Assembly: GCF_000003605.2 (NCBI RefSeq) | Contig: NW_003149275.1 | Location: 45,158-88,693, forward strand | Direction of reading: 5' to 3' | Origin: Saccoglossus kowalevskii | Taxonomy: Eukaryota > Hemichordata > Enteropneusta > Harrimaniidae | DNA: 43,536 bases | Part shown: positions 1-11,926 of the stretch, in pieces | Numbering within the stretch: the stretch's first letter is position 1 | Layout: the number at the start of each line of letters is the position of its first letter | Made by a program: the position numbers and the translations under genes | Notes under the pieces: model-generated | What the model saw: only the letters and a program-made list of their open reading frames with translations | Databases searched by the model: none | Told to the model about the DNA's origin: nothing

Positions 1-1800
1 AAATATGCACGCTTCCTCTGCTTCTTTTCATATTTCCTAGCACACAGTAAAGCAATAATGAGAGGAACAATGACACAGAAAGCACCAATCAGTGTCACAC
101 CAACGGTAATTCTAGCTGTAATGTTATCATAGTCTTCACAGGTATCGCCTTCCCAGCTCCAGTCACATGTACAGCTGAATCCTTCATCTACCATCTCACA
201 GAGTCCATCGTTCTTGCAAGGGTTTGGGTTGCAGTAATCTTTCTCACTGCAAGTCTCTCCTAACCACCCGATCTCACAGTTGCATTCATATCCAGTTGGA
301 ATGAATAAACCATATACCAAGGTGCAGTTACCATTGATACATGGTTCAGAGTAACAAAAGTCTGTGAGACGGCATTCATCACCAAAGAACCCCCCAGGAC
401 ATTCACAAGTGTACGAGTCCTCACCATCTACACATGTTCCACCATTTATACATGGGTTGACTGCACATTCATCTGTCTCCTCGCACTCGTTTCCTGTGTA
501 ACCAAATTCACAGTCGCAGACATAATCACTGTCCCCTATAGGTGTACACGAACCTCCATTTTCACAAGGCTCATCATAACATTTATTATACATGTTGCAA
601 GTATCACCGATGTAACCAGGTTTGCATTGGCACTTAAAACCACTCAAAATGTCCTCACACTCACCATTGTTCTCACATGGGTCTGTTGCACATGCACTCT
701 CATACTGGCAGATATGACCCCAGTATTGATCATTACAGTTGCATGTGAAACTGGTCGTACCATCTTGGCAGTTGCCGTCATTGAGACATGGAGCATCAGC
801 ACATTCATCTATCTCTATGCATTGTCCATCTGACTCGTATTCTCCAAGATTACAGGCGCACTCGTACTCACGCCACATGTCTTGACATTCAAGTGGATCT
901 TGACATTCAACGTCTTGACATACATATGAGTAACATCCCTCTGTCACACCATCTGAAGGAATTGCAATTGTTCCGTCTATATCACCATCAAAACCGATAT
1001 AAACATTGTTTATTCGTGCATCGCTCAAACATCCGTTGAAATTATGGGAAAGTGTTCCAGAATCTAAATTACCACCAATGACAAGACTTTCTGTGTCAAC
1101 CTTCAGTTCTCTGAATACAGCACCAGCATACTCGGTTTGGTGACATGCATCTCCACCATCATCTAATAAGACCAGGAAGTGATTACGCTGTCTCAGCACA
1201 TGTACAGTATGCCACACACCATTGTTAACTGTCATACCATCTAAGGCAATGATTTGCAGCCCATCTCCAAGGTCATAGTGGACTTGAATAGTGCCATTAA
1301 TCAGTGCAATTATTATATATTCGAGTCCATCTCTTCCTTCTTCTGATGAGATTCTCCAGATCATTCCATTTGCATCACGGGTACGGAACATAATCTGGTA
1401 ATCTGACGCTCGGTCTACCAAACTTAAGTTACCATTGAGACTGTATGTGACATAACTATCATCAGCGAAGTCGTATTCCGGAGCCAAAATACTACATCTA
1501 TCACCATAGTAACCAGAATCACAGATACAGTATGCTGTGTTGAAATCTGCCATACATGTACCATTTATGCATAATGGTTCTTCGTTGTCAAAACAATTAA
1601 CATCTGCAGCAACGCATCCAGGAACACTATTGACCTCTTGAGCTGGATTGCCCAAATCGTATACCTCACCATCTTGATTAACATTGCGGATGCAGCCGTG
1701 GAATCTATCTGTTAAATCAATGCCAATGTCTGGAGGATAGCTGAATGCTGGTTCTTGAGATACCCCTCCAATCTGCAATGCAGTGTTTAGATTCAGAAGC
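1..1800 (-). CDS. Cadherin last exon in window: LamG1 end, EGF, LamG2, EGFs, TM
   Basis: 1800 bp open on the minus strand. It holds the end of LamG1, one EGF, LamG2 (VIGGNLDSGTLSHNF), one atypical and six canonical EGF repeats (for example DECAVNPCINGGTC), the transmembrane segment ITVGVTLIGAFCVIVPLIIA (about 40-108) and the first juxtamembrane residues RKYEKKQRKRAY. The exon continues beyond position 1. Confidence 0.93.
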
Positions 1801-4800
1801 CTGAAACAAGAATAGCATTGGCAATATTACATATGTTGCACAGCTATTGTAAACTGCGGGTTGATGATCAAAGTGTTGCATTTGTACCATGATCGATGCA
1901 ATGACAACTTATTAGATGGCAACATTATTAAAGACTCTAATCATACCAACGAATCCACATAATTTGCACATGTATGTCTCTCATCATCCTAGTATTTTAC
2001 AGATAAATTTTAAACAAAATAATATGCTTAGTCCAGCCTAGTGAGTTGTCACAAATCCCATTTCATCATGGTGTTAAATAAAAAAAAGTGTAAAGGTATT
2101 GAGTGAATATATTGCTTCTTAGCACCAGCTGGTGATAGATGTAGATGGACAAATCAAACCATATCATACTCTGAATCTCCAGGTACAGTTGATGTAGCAA
2201 GACAAGATGATGTGTCTTCGCTACTGAGAGTTGGGAATTCTGTGATCACTGATGTTGCACAGTGGTCTACCATCAACTCAACATCTTTGCCATTTCTATA
2301 TATATCTACTCGATGCCATTTTCCATCATCTAATCGTGGAGATTCTGGTATTTCCATGTGTACCATTCCAGATCCAAGATCTATGCTGAGTTGTATTAAT
2401 CCATTTACTAATCCAACAGCAATATAATCAGGTTGTAAAACCGAGTATGAAGACATTGGGCCGTTGTACATAAGTAAACCATTGTCTTCACTAGTTAAAA
2501 ATTCTATGCTTGTATGTGACTCTCTGCATGACTGTAATGCTGAGTACCAAGCGTAGCCATCCCCAAAGAAACTCCTGCTAATGTCCTGGCACTGTGGACC
2601 AGTGTATCCAGAGGGGCAATTACAGCGATAACTGTATTCCGTTGCTATGCATTGCCCGCCATTTCTGCAAGGATTTGGATCACATGTGGTTTTTTTGCAA
2701 ATCTTTGATTGGCAGAGACATTCTGCTGTGGTGGATGTTGTGATGGAAACTGAGAGTGAAGCAGATCCAGACTCCACCAATGCATCTTGGCTGTCATCCA
2801 CTCGAAATACATTGCTACAGCTTCCACCCTCACATTCAGTCTCATCCATGCAGTCATTAATATTTACTAGAGTAATGTCTAAGTTAGCTTCATCTTTGAA
2901 CTGTAAATAACAATATGGAAATTATGTTATGATGTCATTATAATTGCCCATGATTTCCTACTAATGACCTCTCTTGACATAGTTACAAGGCAGGGGCGTA
3001 TAGAAATATATATATATAACGTTTGTGAATATAACAATTTCAACAACATAAGTTGTTTTTTTGTTTCTGATAGTTGTTAGTGGTTCCTTGTACGCCAAGC
3101 TCTACTCGTGTTTAGCTTACCCTGTCTATATTCGTTACAATGATAGCATCAAGTGCCTCTGGACGATATCCTCGTATATTGTATCTGACATCTGTTAGCC
3201 GTACACCAGATAATACAACACTAAAGACATTGATATGGATGACATCAATGGACAGGATATCAGCAAGTATGTCTGTAAAGTTCTGCAATGGGCTGTTTGT
3301 CCCTGGTTGGGGTATCATAATAAACTCCTCCGGTGTGATGTCATTAAGTCGAAGGGAAGCAGAATCATATACAGCGTCATCAAATATGTATATGACGTCA
3401 ATAATGACGTCACATATCTGTGTATCATGTTCATTGTCTTCAACTGCAACTTGATACTGATATGAGCCTTCAGGAGTTCGTTCATCAGTTATTGTAATCG
3501 TTCCAGTCGTATTATCTACCTGCAAAATGTGACATTTGGTATTTGCATGTTTATTGTATTAAAAACCATACCTCGTATCATAAGTATTTTCTGGCGGAAA
3601 ATGACAACAATGTTCTATGTTGCTGCTGCTTCTCCAAACGTTATTCTGCTGGAGTTGTACCTTTGTAATAATGTTACGTCATACCAATCATCTTTCATAA
3701 TAATATTAGTACTAACCTTAAAATAATCTGAGGTCCCGTTGAATATATACATTTTATCATCATTTGCATAATCATCCGGATCGGGAGCGAAAACTGAACC
3801 TATTACCCGTGATGCACCGCGTCCTCTATATTGGTACACTGTGATTTGAGTCACTCCAGCAACATGCGCATTATCATTTAAATCACCAATTTCTATTGTC
3901 AGTGTGCTAGTGTCTGACAGGCCATGTACGTCTGCAATAATGATATGCATGTAGTAATATGCCTGTTCCTCTCTGTCAAATACAGATGTTGTATTAATTT
4001 CCAGTGTATCTGAAAGAAAGTATTAATCAAAAGTGTATTACGAACTGAATAAATATCTCTCAGCTACAATAATTTATATACAGTTTATTCTCGTGTTCAC
4101 ATTCAGCTAAATTAGCCTGTCATGGGTGCAAGAAAATTGTGTCCACTTATGTAATATAGAATAATTACCAAAACAAATATGAAAATAGACACGCATATTA
4201 AAATTGTGACGAGCAGTTGTGCTTCGAATATTTTCATATAGATTCCTGTTAATTTAAAGACAATACTGACTAAATATACGAAGCTGTCTAGCTGTATATA
4301 GGTACCATTTTTTTGACATGCTAGTCAGTTCCCGGAGTTCTCGCTGGACTCGAGAAGCTCACTACATTCAAGTGCTGGCACCTTTTAGCACTCTGTATAT
4401 GACGGACTACTCATTGATATATTTGAATCAAGACCATCTTTAGTAGCTTCACAACTTGCAAGTGAATTTGTTAAACCTCAAACTCTAGCCACACCAGATT
4501 AACGGTTTCCTGGGAGCACTCAACAGCTAAAAATTATTTTTCAAATTATGAACAACGATATGAGTATAATGTTATTTCTAAATTGCTACGTCATATGTAT
4601 ACGTCATATGACTTCAACGATGTTTAATAGACCAGTTTAACCTATTAAAACCATTATGGATATTCATAATAACACGAAGAATTTTACTTATACTCGGACT
4701 GGAATAATATTTTTTAATCGTCATTCGAAATAGATTCAAAGAAGTCAATGTCCAGTAATAACATTATACTTACTATTTACTTGTCGATAATCAAAGTAAT

Positions 4801-7800
4801 CGTCAATATTGTTCGAATTATCAACTGTGTATGTGTAAGGTGGTCCATTAACTGCGGTGTCTGCATCTATGGCAGATACTACAAATACGTCCTGCTGTGG
4901 AAGGGAATTCTCGATAAGGATTGGTCGGTAATCCTCGGCAAACATCGGTGCGTTGTCGTTAACATCTTCCAAAGTGACGATAAATTCAGCCGTGCTTGAT
5001 AGTGTAGGTTTTCCTGCATGTTATTACAATAGTTGGCGGTGAGTTGAAAAAGGATAGATCTCAAAATTGCACAATAAACATAATTTCAATGGTGTGACTA
5101 GCTTAACGTTCTTTCCAACAGTCACTGTACGCCATTCTCCCAACTTGGGATGATGCGGGTCTGGTAAGTGGTCGGAATACAAGTATACGTATTTATCATT
5201 GTTGAATGGGCAGCCGCAGTTACCCCCACCGCTCCCCGCCTGAAGTTAGCCTGACACGCCGCCAGCCTTTAAGCCACACATTGCATGCAACGTTAAGGCA
5301 TTACAATGACATACCATATACGATATATACATGTGTGTTACGTCGTGGTTTAAGCTATACAATTTTAGGTGTTACTGTTTATAAATTACCTTGATCTGTG
5401 GCCACTATATATAGTGTATGAATGGATGTATATTCCCTATCAAGTTCAGCTGCAGTGGTAACCGTACCCGTATGCTGGTCTACTTCGAACTGTCCCAATG
5501 GGTCGCTAATTGGATCAATTGAATACCTACAATGATAGTAAAAACTTGAACACTATCATAAAAGCTCTATCTGGAGTATATATCTGATTTCTTGATACAG
5601 ATAACATACTCAAGAATCCCCATCCTACTGTGTATAATATTTTTTTGACATGTTCATAATCCATATATTGCTGCTTAAATTCATTGACGGTTATTTGTTT
5701 TTAGTTCTGTTCATTTATCTGACATTCAGACACGAGGTTAATCTGTTGATGCATATATATATACAGTACAGATCAGGTTTGCCCGTTTGACCCATAATGA
5801 CCTCTGACTGTATCCGTTACAGCTATTGATTGTACTGTTCAAACACATTTTTTTTGAAAACACAGAATCGTGTGTCAGACGTGCTCAAATGAAATCAAGA
5901 TCACGAGTCGCTGAGTTTACTAAACTAACCCTCGAACACCGGAAGTGAAGTAATCTAATTTCACGTGGCTTGGATCTATAAGGGAGTGGGCTCGTCGAAA
6001 TCATACAATACGTTGTTTATTGAACTTATAAAACTGAAGGAAGACGAAAAAACTTACATGACGTCACCGTTATCATCAGTTGCAGTAACTGTACCCAACT
6101 CTGTTCCTATGGTAACATTCTCAGGAAAATTAACCGCGTATGTGTCTGGAGAAAAGACTGGAGACAGTTCGTTGATATCTTCGATAACAATCAATAATGT
6201 TGATATATCAGTCTGGATACCATCACTGACTCCTAACTGTAAGTTGTATCGTCTGGGCTGATAAGGATCTTCATAGTCAAGTTCCTGCAATAATGAATTA
6301 GTAATTAATGTACAAACTGCCGTATCATACGTAGCTATGTCAGTATGTTTAATAAAAGTTTTCTATTTTTATAATTAAGTCATGGCCAGTGTTCACTTTT
6401 TCGATAAATATCGGTTAATGGGTATAACAGTCACAATTCTGCATTGTTTCTGAAAAAAAGTTAACTCTACATAATCCTGAAAAAATAATTACCGCGCAGC
6501 CTACATTAATATCTTATATTTAAATATCCCGGGATATAATATTGTGCTATCTTTTGGTGACACAATGTCCTGCTGTGAGTAACTCATAAATAACCAAAAG
6601 ACAAAATAGTCGAACGTTGTTAAAACCTCAAAATGCAGCATGCATAATGTTGTTGTCTGAAATGAGGTAGCTATAAGTATATTTATACCCGTGAACTAAA
6701 CCTCTATATTAGAAGTTGCCCTGTCGGAAAATGATTTGTAGATGCATCCCCTGGAGTGGTTTGCTGGAACTATAGCTAAATACGAAAAGAAAACCATACT
6801 ACCAAGGAAAATGTCACAAACATAGATACCAATCCGATTAAAGTAATATCGGTGCTGTTACTTGCATTTTTTGTTAATTTATTTATATATTAATAATCAT
6901 TAATTTCTCTTTTTAGTTTCATTGTTCTCCATACGAAGGACAATTGTCAGAAATAATAAAAATTAATACTAGAAATTGATGATTAATAAAAAAATATATA
7001 TATAAACAAATTAATTTGAAAAAATAAATAAGTGTATTAACCCTTCAACAAAAATATTATTTTATTAACATCAACGCAGCCAAGTATTAAATTTGTCTCT
7101 GGAACTCGTATAAATGCTTCGTTATACATCTTATACTACAGGTGCCCGAAATGGTTGTGATGATTTTTACTAAAACTATTGTATTGAATTATAAGGTTAC
7201 TGAACACCTGATACATACGGAGTCGTGCTCACCCTCATTAATGTAACCACGCCCACATTGTTGTTATTCTCAATGTCAAATGTGTCATTTTCATTTCCAC
7301 CAACAATGTAATACGTCAATATGAAATCTGTGTCGCGATCTGTGGCAGTCACGCTATACACCGTAGAAGCCACTTCTGCATCCTCATTAACGGTTGTAAA
7401 GTAAGACGTGTGGGAAAACTTGGGCGCCATGTCGTTAATGTCTTGGATGACGACTGTTGCTGTTGCCGTTGCTATGGGAACATATCATAAAAGAATGGAT
7501 GTTGTAACTGACAAAAGCCATACATAACTTATTATTTTGATAGCGTCATTCTTTATTCCATTATTTATGTGTAAACATATCACATCTAACATAGGCATGC
7601 AATGTCATTGTCACCAGTCTAGGAAGTACCTCCAGCACCACCAATTACAGCGTACATCTACACCAGCAATCACAGCGTGTCTCTATCACCACCAATCACA
7701 GCGTGCCCCTATAGCAGCACCAATCACACAGAACCACCAGCACAACAAATCACAGCGTGTCTCTAGCACAACCAATCACAGCGTGTCTCTGGCACGACCA

Positions 7801-9319
7801 ATCACAGCGTGTCTCTAGCACAACCAATCACAGCGTATCTCTGGCACAACCAATCACAGCGTGTCTCTAGCACAACCAATCACAGCGTGTCTCTAGCACA
7901 ACCATACCATGAATTACTTACCACTCTGGGATCCACCATCTCGTGCCTCTACAACAATTTCATAAATTTCAACCTCTTCTCTGTCCAAGTCACTGACTAA
8001 TATACTGATTTCACTGGTAGCGGAATTGATTTCAAATATAGCGTCAGTACCATTCCAGAGGGCGTTCTCTATGATTGTATATTCTATTCTGGCATTTCGG
8101 TCAGTATTGATGTCATCTAGGTCTTCCGCCAGTACTCTCATAACACTGGTGCCTAAGTCGGAATACAATGCGAGTTACCGTAAAACGTAAGCGTGCGTGT
8201 TACGGGTTTTCGTTGAATTGAAAAAAAAATGGAGCACATTTTCATCACACTTGATGGCTCTTGGAGTCGTAAATTAAACAGTCACGTAGTTACAATTCGG
8301 AGCTATGTGTCAAAAATGTCAAATAAGACTAGCGGGTGGGAAGTGTCGATTTTATCAGTCGAAGATTTAATCTCAGAAAAGAATGGTGGAGATATGTTGA
8401 TTGACCTACCTGTCGGAGAGTGTTCAATTACCGAGCCTATGTATGGTTCATATGGAAATAATGGCGAATTGTCATTGATGTCCAATAATTCAACGATGAC
8501 GTCAGTGTATCCAGATTCTCCTTGACCCCCATCATCAGTTGCTATAGCGACAAGATGATATACCGGTGTCGTTTCTCTGTCTAAAGGTTTAATAGCTTCT
8601 ATGGCACCAGTAATAGGATCAATACTGAAATAATGCTGTGAAGTATTCTGCAGACTGTACCAGATATCTGTATCTCCATCCGGGTCAGAAGCACCTACCT
8701 GTATGAGCAGAATCAGTGATGGTTACATATGCAGTCTAAACTGTCGAACATTAAAGCGTGAGAGTGTTCAGGGTCAAGTGTTATGTATTGTTCATATATT
8801 GCACAACCGTGTAAAGTCAGCATGTTTCTGTTGTGGTTATTATCACGGTTGTGTTGTGTTTTATGTGCATATCATTTATACACGCTATTGCATATATTCT
8901 AGGTCTGGACCCCGGGGTATTTAATGTGGTATGGATTTTGAGATGAAAATGGTCTGTGATGGTGTCTGTCGTTTTATTCCCGGCCGCACCCCATCCCCCA
9001 CCAAACTGTAAGGCCAGTGTACCCCCGGGTCTGGACACCATAGTGTACATATTTGGTGCTATCCACATAATTATTCATCAACACAAGTTTAATAAATTGG
9101 GAATACTAATATTTTTTGTACAACATTTTTGTCCACTGCTTTTGTTTTTACGAACATCCTCACCGTTGTAACATAAACCGGTACATTCTCATCCTCTTCT
9201 GTGATGCTGGATAAATAGAGATCTTTGTCAAATTCCGGTGCAGCGCCCCTTACGATAAGAATCGCCGACAATACAACTGACAACAGTAAATACGTGTGGA
9301 TATGCCTTCTGTCAGACAT
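1..9319 (-). CDS. Non-vertebrate-type classical cadherin (NCC/LamG/EGF), 3' end outside window
   Basis: Calcium-dependent cell-adhesion receptor, single-pass. Coding exons (high to low): 9319-9164, 8698-8410, 8152-7922, 7471-7233, 6284-6058, 5526-5390, 5013-4774, 4009-3717, 3519-3121, 2900-2170, 1800-1. All junctions are GT/AG and in phase, giving about 1580 residues inside the window. Order: signal peptide (1 to about 25), six cadherin repeats (about 26-650, with LDRE and DxNDN motifs), NCC domain (about 650-805), EGF (about 810-841), LamG1 (about 843-1043), EGF, LamG2 (to about 1270), about seven EGF repeats, transmembrane helix near 1545-1567, then a basic stop-transfer KKQRKR. The NCC and LamG1 pattern (GYAWYSALQSC, ESHTSIEF) matches the invertebrate N-cadherin/type III family. 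The tail, which would show catenin binding, is cut by the window edge. Introns are 101 to 948 bp; only the one at 7472-7921 holds a clear repeat. Family assignment is firm; an exact ortholog is not claimed. Confidence 0.93.
2170..2900 (-). CDS. Cadherin coding exon 10: NCC cysteines, EGF, LamG1 start
   Basis: Contains the NCC cysteine block (DETECEGGSCSNVF), EGF CDPNPCRNGGQC and LamG1 start. The donor GTATGA at 2169 lies before the stop seen in the unspliced frame; joining gives GDSELLNLNTALQIGG, a normal LamG strand. Confidence 0.91.
3121..3519 (-). CDS. Cadherin coding exon 9: EC6 end and NCC domain
   Basis: 133 codons, phase 0 at both ends. FDDAVYDSASLRL through VFSVVLSGVRLTDVRYNI is the non-chordate classical cadherin (NCC) domain that precedes the EGF/LamG region. 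Confidence 0.9.
3717..4009 (-). CDS. Cadherin coding exon 8: EC5 end, EC6
   Basis: Contains VFDREEQAYYY, the linker GDLNDNAHVAG and DPDDYANDDKMYIF, the divergent last repeat typical of NCC-type cadherins. Acceptor CTTTCTTTCAG, donor GTTAGT. Confidence 0.9.
4774..5013 (-). CDS. Cadherin coding exon 7: EC4/EC5 linker, EC5
   Basis: Contains LEDVNDNAPMF and SAIDADTAVNG. The donor is a consensus GTAAGT; an upstream GTAAAT is rejected because only the GTAAGT site keeps phase with the next exon. Confidence 0.9.
5390..5526 (-). CDS. Cadherin coding exon 6: EC4
   Basis: Short 137-bp exon with FEVDQHTGTVTT, ELDREY and VATDQG. It lacks an internal ATG; phase 1 completion at both sides fits its neighbours exactly. 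Confidence 0.9.
6058..6284 (-). CDS. Cadherin coding exon 5: EC3 end, EC4 start
   Basis: Begins ELDYEDPYQP and contains the EC3/EC4 linker EDINELSPVF, where the canonical DxNDN is degenerate (NEL in place of NDN). Donor GTAAGT at phase 2. Confidence 0.91.
7233..7471 (-). CDS. Cadherin coding exon 4: end of EC2, EC3
   Basis: Contains the EC2/EC3 linker QDINDMAPKF and EC3 motif TATDRDTD. Phase 1 acceptor, phase 0 donor GTGAGC. Confidence 0.91.
7632..7904. repeat. 26-bp minisatellite in cadherin intron
   Basis: About ten head-to-tail copies of a unit containing CAATCACAGCGTGTCTCTAG. The right-hand copies are nearly identical (A/G at the TAG/TGG position); the left-hand copies are degraded. It lies in the intron between exons 3 and 4, about 18 bp from the donor. 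Confidence 0.9.
7922..8152 (-). CDS. Cadherin coding exon 3: EC2
   Basis: Carries AEDLDDINTDRNARIEY and SDLDREE. The acceptor (TTAG) is poor in pyrimidines, but phase and cadherin alignment (HSPTG joined to TSVMRVLA) support it. Donor is GTAAGT. A 26-bp minisatellite begins about 18 bp into the following intron. Confidence 0.9.
8410..8698 (-). CDS. Cadherin coding exon 2: EC1 and EC1/EC2 linker
   Basis: Carries SDPDGDTD, PLDRET and the calcium linker LLDINDNSP. Acceptor CAG before 8698, donor GTAGGT after 8410, phase 0 in and phase 1 out. Confidence 0.92.
9164..9319 (-). CDS. Cadherin coding exon 1: signal peptide and start of EC1
   Basis: ATG at 9319-9317 opens a signal peptide: basic N-terminus, hydrophobic core YLLLSVVLSAILIV, then RGAA. 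The exon ends phase 0 at GTGAGG. This start is chosen because the hydrophobic leader directly precedes the first cadherin strand (APEFDKDLYL). Confidence 0.9.
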
Positions 9320-9329
9320 GCTGACGTCA

Positions 9330-9925
9330 CTGTGGATCTATACTGGAGATAAGCAATTGTTAATGACATCATCGTCTTTCGAGTGTCATGTGAGAATGAC
9401 TAGTTTGGAGTGGAAAGGTTGATGTACGAAAGAAGTAATTACGTCAGTGAATAATACACCACATGCTGGCATTATTTTTGCCTTGATCCAAATGTGATAT
9501 TTGGTAACTTCAACGAAAATTTAGATTACTATAAATCATTTACTAAACTAATGGTAGAATTCCACTGTATTGAAACCTGAGAGTCAGGCAAATTGCACTG
9601 CTGTATCCTGTGTCCATTTGGAAAAAGTTTTACAGATTATGCGTAACAATACAATACAATATATTCCAAACGAATTCGTTACAATTTTAAGACATTTCTA
9701 TGTTAGGAAATTAAGGTGCGAACAAGTTCGTGATGTAAAACCGTTGTAACAAACAAAACAAACACAATGCTGTTTTTATCACGTATGATGTCATGCCTCC
9801 ATATTTGGAAGAGGAGTTGATTTGTTAGCACATTGAACATCTCATATGTTGTGCGTATATGAGGTCATAATATAGAAACGGTTTTCTAGAATAGGTCACT
9901 GAAAATAACATATCCCCGTTAGTAT
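9330..9925. other. Upstream flank of the cadherin gene
   Basis: Expected 5' UTR and promoter for the minus-strand cadherin. A palindromic TGACGTCA (CRE-like) sits at 9322-9329, three bases before the ATG. I see no clear TATA box or other gene. Confidence 0.3.
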
Positions 9926-10340
9926 TTTTAGCTCCGCTGTCGACTTTGTCGAACGGAGATTATCATATGAGTGTCTGTCAGTGGCGTCCGCGTCAATTTT
10001 TTCGCTTTTTCGACTTCTTCTTGAAGGCTAAAAATCTGATTGATTTGATACTTGGTGTATATGTACCTTGGTTAGACCACTCTTAGATTAGTTCATTTCA
10101 TGATTTGTTCATTTCATGATGATATCTTCAATATCAATTTAGATGATGTTTTCAACTTCTTGTTGAAAACTGCAAGTCCGATTGCTTTGATATTATACAA
10201 TTTTGATGAACATTATGATATTTTAATTAAGAATGTGCACAAGAAAACTATTTTGATATTAAGTAGTGATCTAGGTCTCTCACTGATGATTTTATTTGTC
10301 ATTTTCCATGATAGTGTGCGTCGTGCCTTATAAAGTTCTA
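9926..10340. repeat. Dispersed repeat element with terminal imperfect hairpin
   Basis: Begins with an imperfect palindrome (GCTCCGCTGTCGAC ... GTCGAACGGAG). An internal stretch is duplicated about 125 bp apart: GACTTCTTCTTGAAGGCTA near 10011 and CAACTTCTTGTTGAAAACTG near 10153, each followed by TGATTGAT or CGATTGCT and TTTGATA. TTCATTTCATGAT also occurs twice near 10095-10120. The structure suggests a repeat, not a gene. Confidence 0.45.
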
Positions 10341-10639
10341 CCGTTCATATCACGTGACCAATTTGAAAGAAATACCACAAATCGACCTTTATTTTTCATT
10401 TTATGTTAAATTAGATTTGTGTTAGGTCACTATACTATTCCGCTAAAATGTTGCCATCGTTATGTGGTTATTTAAATAAAAAATGTTCGAAACCATGGCG
10501 TCCAGATGGGAGTGAAAGCTTTCGGTTCCGTGTGTTTTTCCTGTCCACAGCATTATTGTCGCTACGACTAGAGGATTACCGCGAGATGTCGGGAACTTAC
10601 CTTCTTCCAAGATCTGTAATTCTATTTTTTGCCTGTTGA

Positions 10640-11926
10640 TCTGCGTAAAAGAAATAACAAAAATAAAAGATGTACAGGGGTTATATATGTTCCTGGTTAT
10701 ACTAAAATATAAGTTTGGAGGTTTAAAGTTTCTTTTTTCTTGTAATTACGAGGTTGTTAAATTACACCACAAATTACCAGGTATTTATGGAGATATACTA
10801 AAATTTTGGTCACAGTTAAAAGCTTATAAAGCACCCAGTAATCTCAAAGAAATGATATCAGAAATATTATGGAATAATAAGAATATTTAGATCAATGACC
10901 ATTCAGTATGTTATATATCAGATGGCTAAATGAAGGGATAAAGTATGTAAGTGATTTGTTGACAGAGGATTCTAAATTTTTGTCTTTTCCTTATTTTATC
11001 ACAAAATATGACAATATCACTGATTTTTTTGACTTATAGGGGAATTATTGAAGCTATACCAAAAGTATGGAAGAATGTTATATATCAGGAGAACTGTTCT
11101 CTAACGATTGATAATAGAGGCATATCTAGAAATTATGTCAATATTGGAAAAGAAAAAACAAAAGATTTCTTTTTATTATTAGTGAAGAGAAATTCTATGA
11201 TCAAATTTAAGGGGAAAATATGCAGAGGAAATACAGGAAAATGATTTGAAAAAAAATGGGTATTGCCATATAAAGTGACAGTAGAAGAAAAATTAAGAAT
11301 ATTTCAATTTAAAATTCTCCATCGTATTTCGGCAACGAATTGTTATTTGTATACTATTAGGATTAAAACTGATAACAAGTGCGACCACTGTCAGCAAATG
11401 GAAACTATGGAACATTTATTTTGGAAATGTAGGGTAGCCCAACAGTTTTGGAAAAATTTCCAAGACTTTTGAAGATTGCGAATGGGTGACAGTATACCTA
11501 TGACATGTAAAACAGTTATTTTTGGACAAATAGCAGATAATGACACATTGAACCATTTAATTTTATTAGGGAAGTACTTGTTGTATTCAAGCCGTTACTT
11601 ATCCTGTAAAGTAAACATTGTCAACAACATTGTCACTGTCAAAATACAACAAGTGGGGTAATTTTAGAGTATAGCAATTGTCATTCTTTATTTTGTTTCT
11701 TCTTTGGGAGTGGGGGTAGACTTTGATTGTGTTTCCGTTTTGAACCTGAACGTTCTCTATAAAAGTTCTCTTCGAATTTGGGCCTTCTTACCTTTGAACT
11801 GTATATTGTACCATTATTTTTTGTTTGTTTGTCATTTTTTTTTAAAAAAAAAACTGAAAAAAAAATTAATAAAAAAAAAATTATAAAAAAACAACAACAA
11901 AAAACAAAACAAAAAAACAACAACAG
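10640..11926 (+). mobile_element. LINE retrotransposon 3' relic (L1-like), with A-rich tail
   Basis: Decayed C-terminal part of a LINE polyprotein, split over frames by stops and shifts. Recognisable in order: LPGIYGDILKFWSQLKAY and ILWNNKNI (10780-10890), GIKYVSDLLTEDSKFLSF (about 10930-10990), GIIEAIPKVWK (about 11038-11070), and the terminal zinc knuckle CDHCQQMETMEHLFWKC (C-x2-C-x7-H-x4-C, about 11380-11430). This order is that of the reverse-transcriptase C-terminus in L1/Tx1-type elements. About 370 bp of 3' flank follows, then an A-rich tract at 11841-11926 consistent with the retrotransposition tail. No endonuclease or RT catalytic core was found, so the copy is 5' truncated. The 5' boundary is uncertain and no target-site duplication was identified. 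Confidence 0.75.

Noticed and set aside
3393-3412. Two TGACGTCA palindromes as regulatory sites
   Set aside because: They lie in cadherin exon 9 and are explained by the codons for Asp-Val-Ile repeated in the protein.
7632-7904. Regular repeats that might be read as a CRISPR-like array
   Set aside because: Units are head-to-tail with no unique spacers, and the host is an animal; it is a minisatellite.
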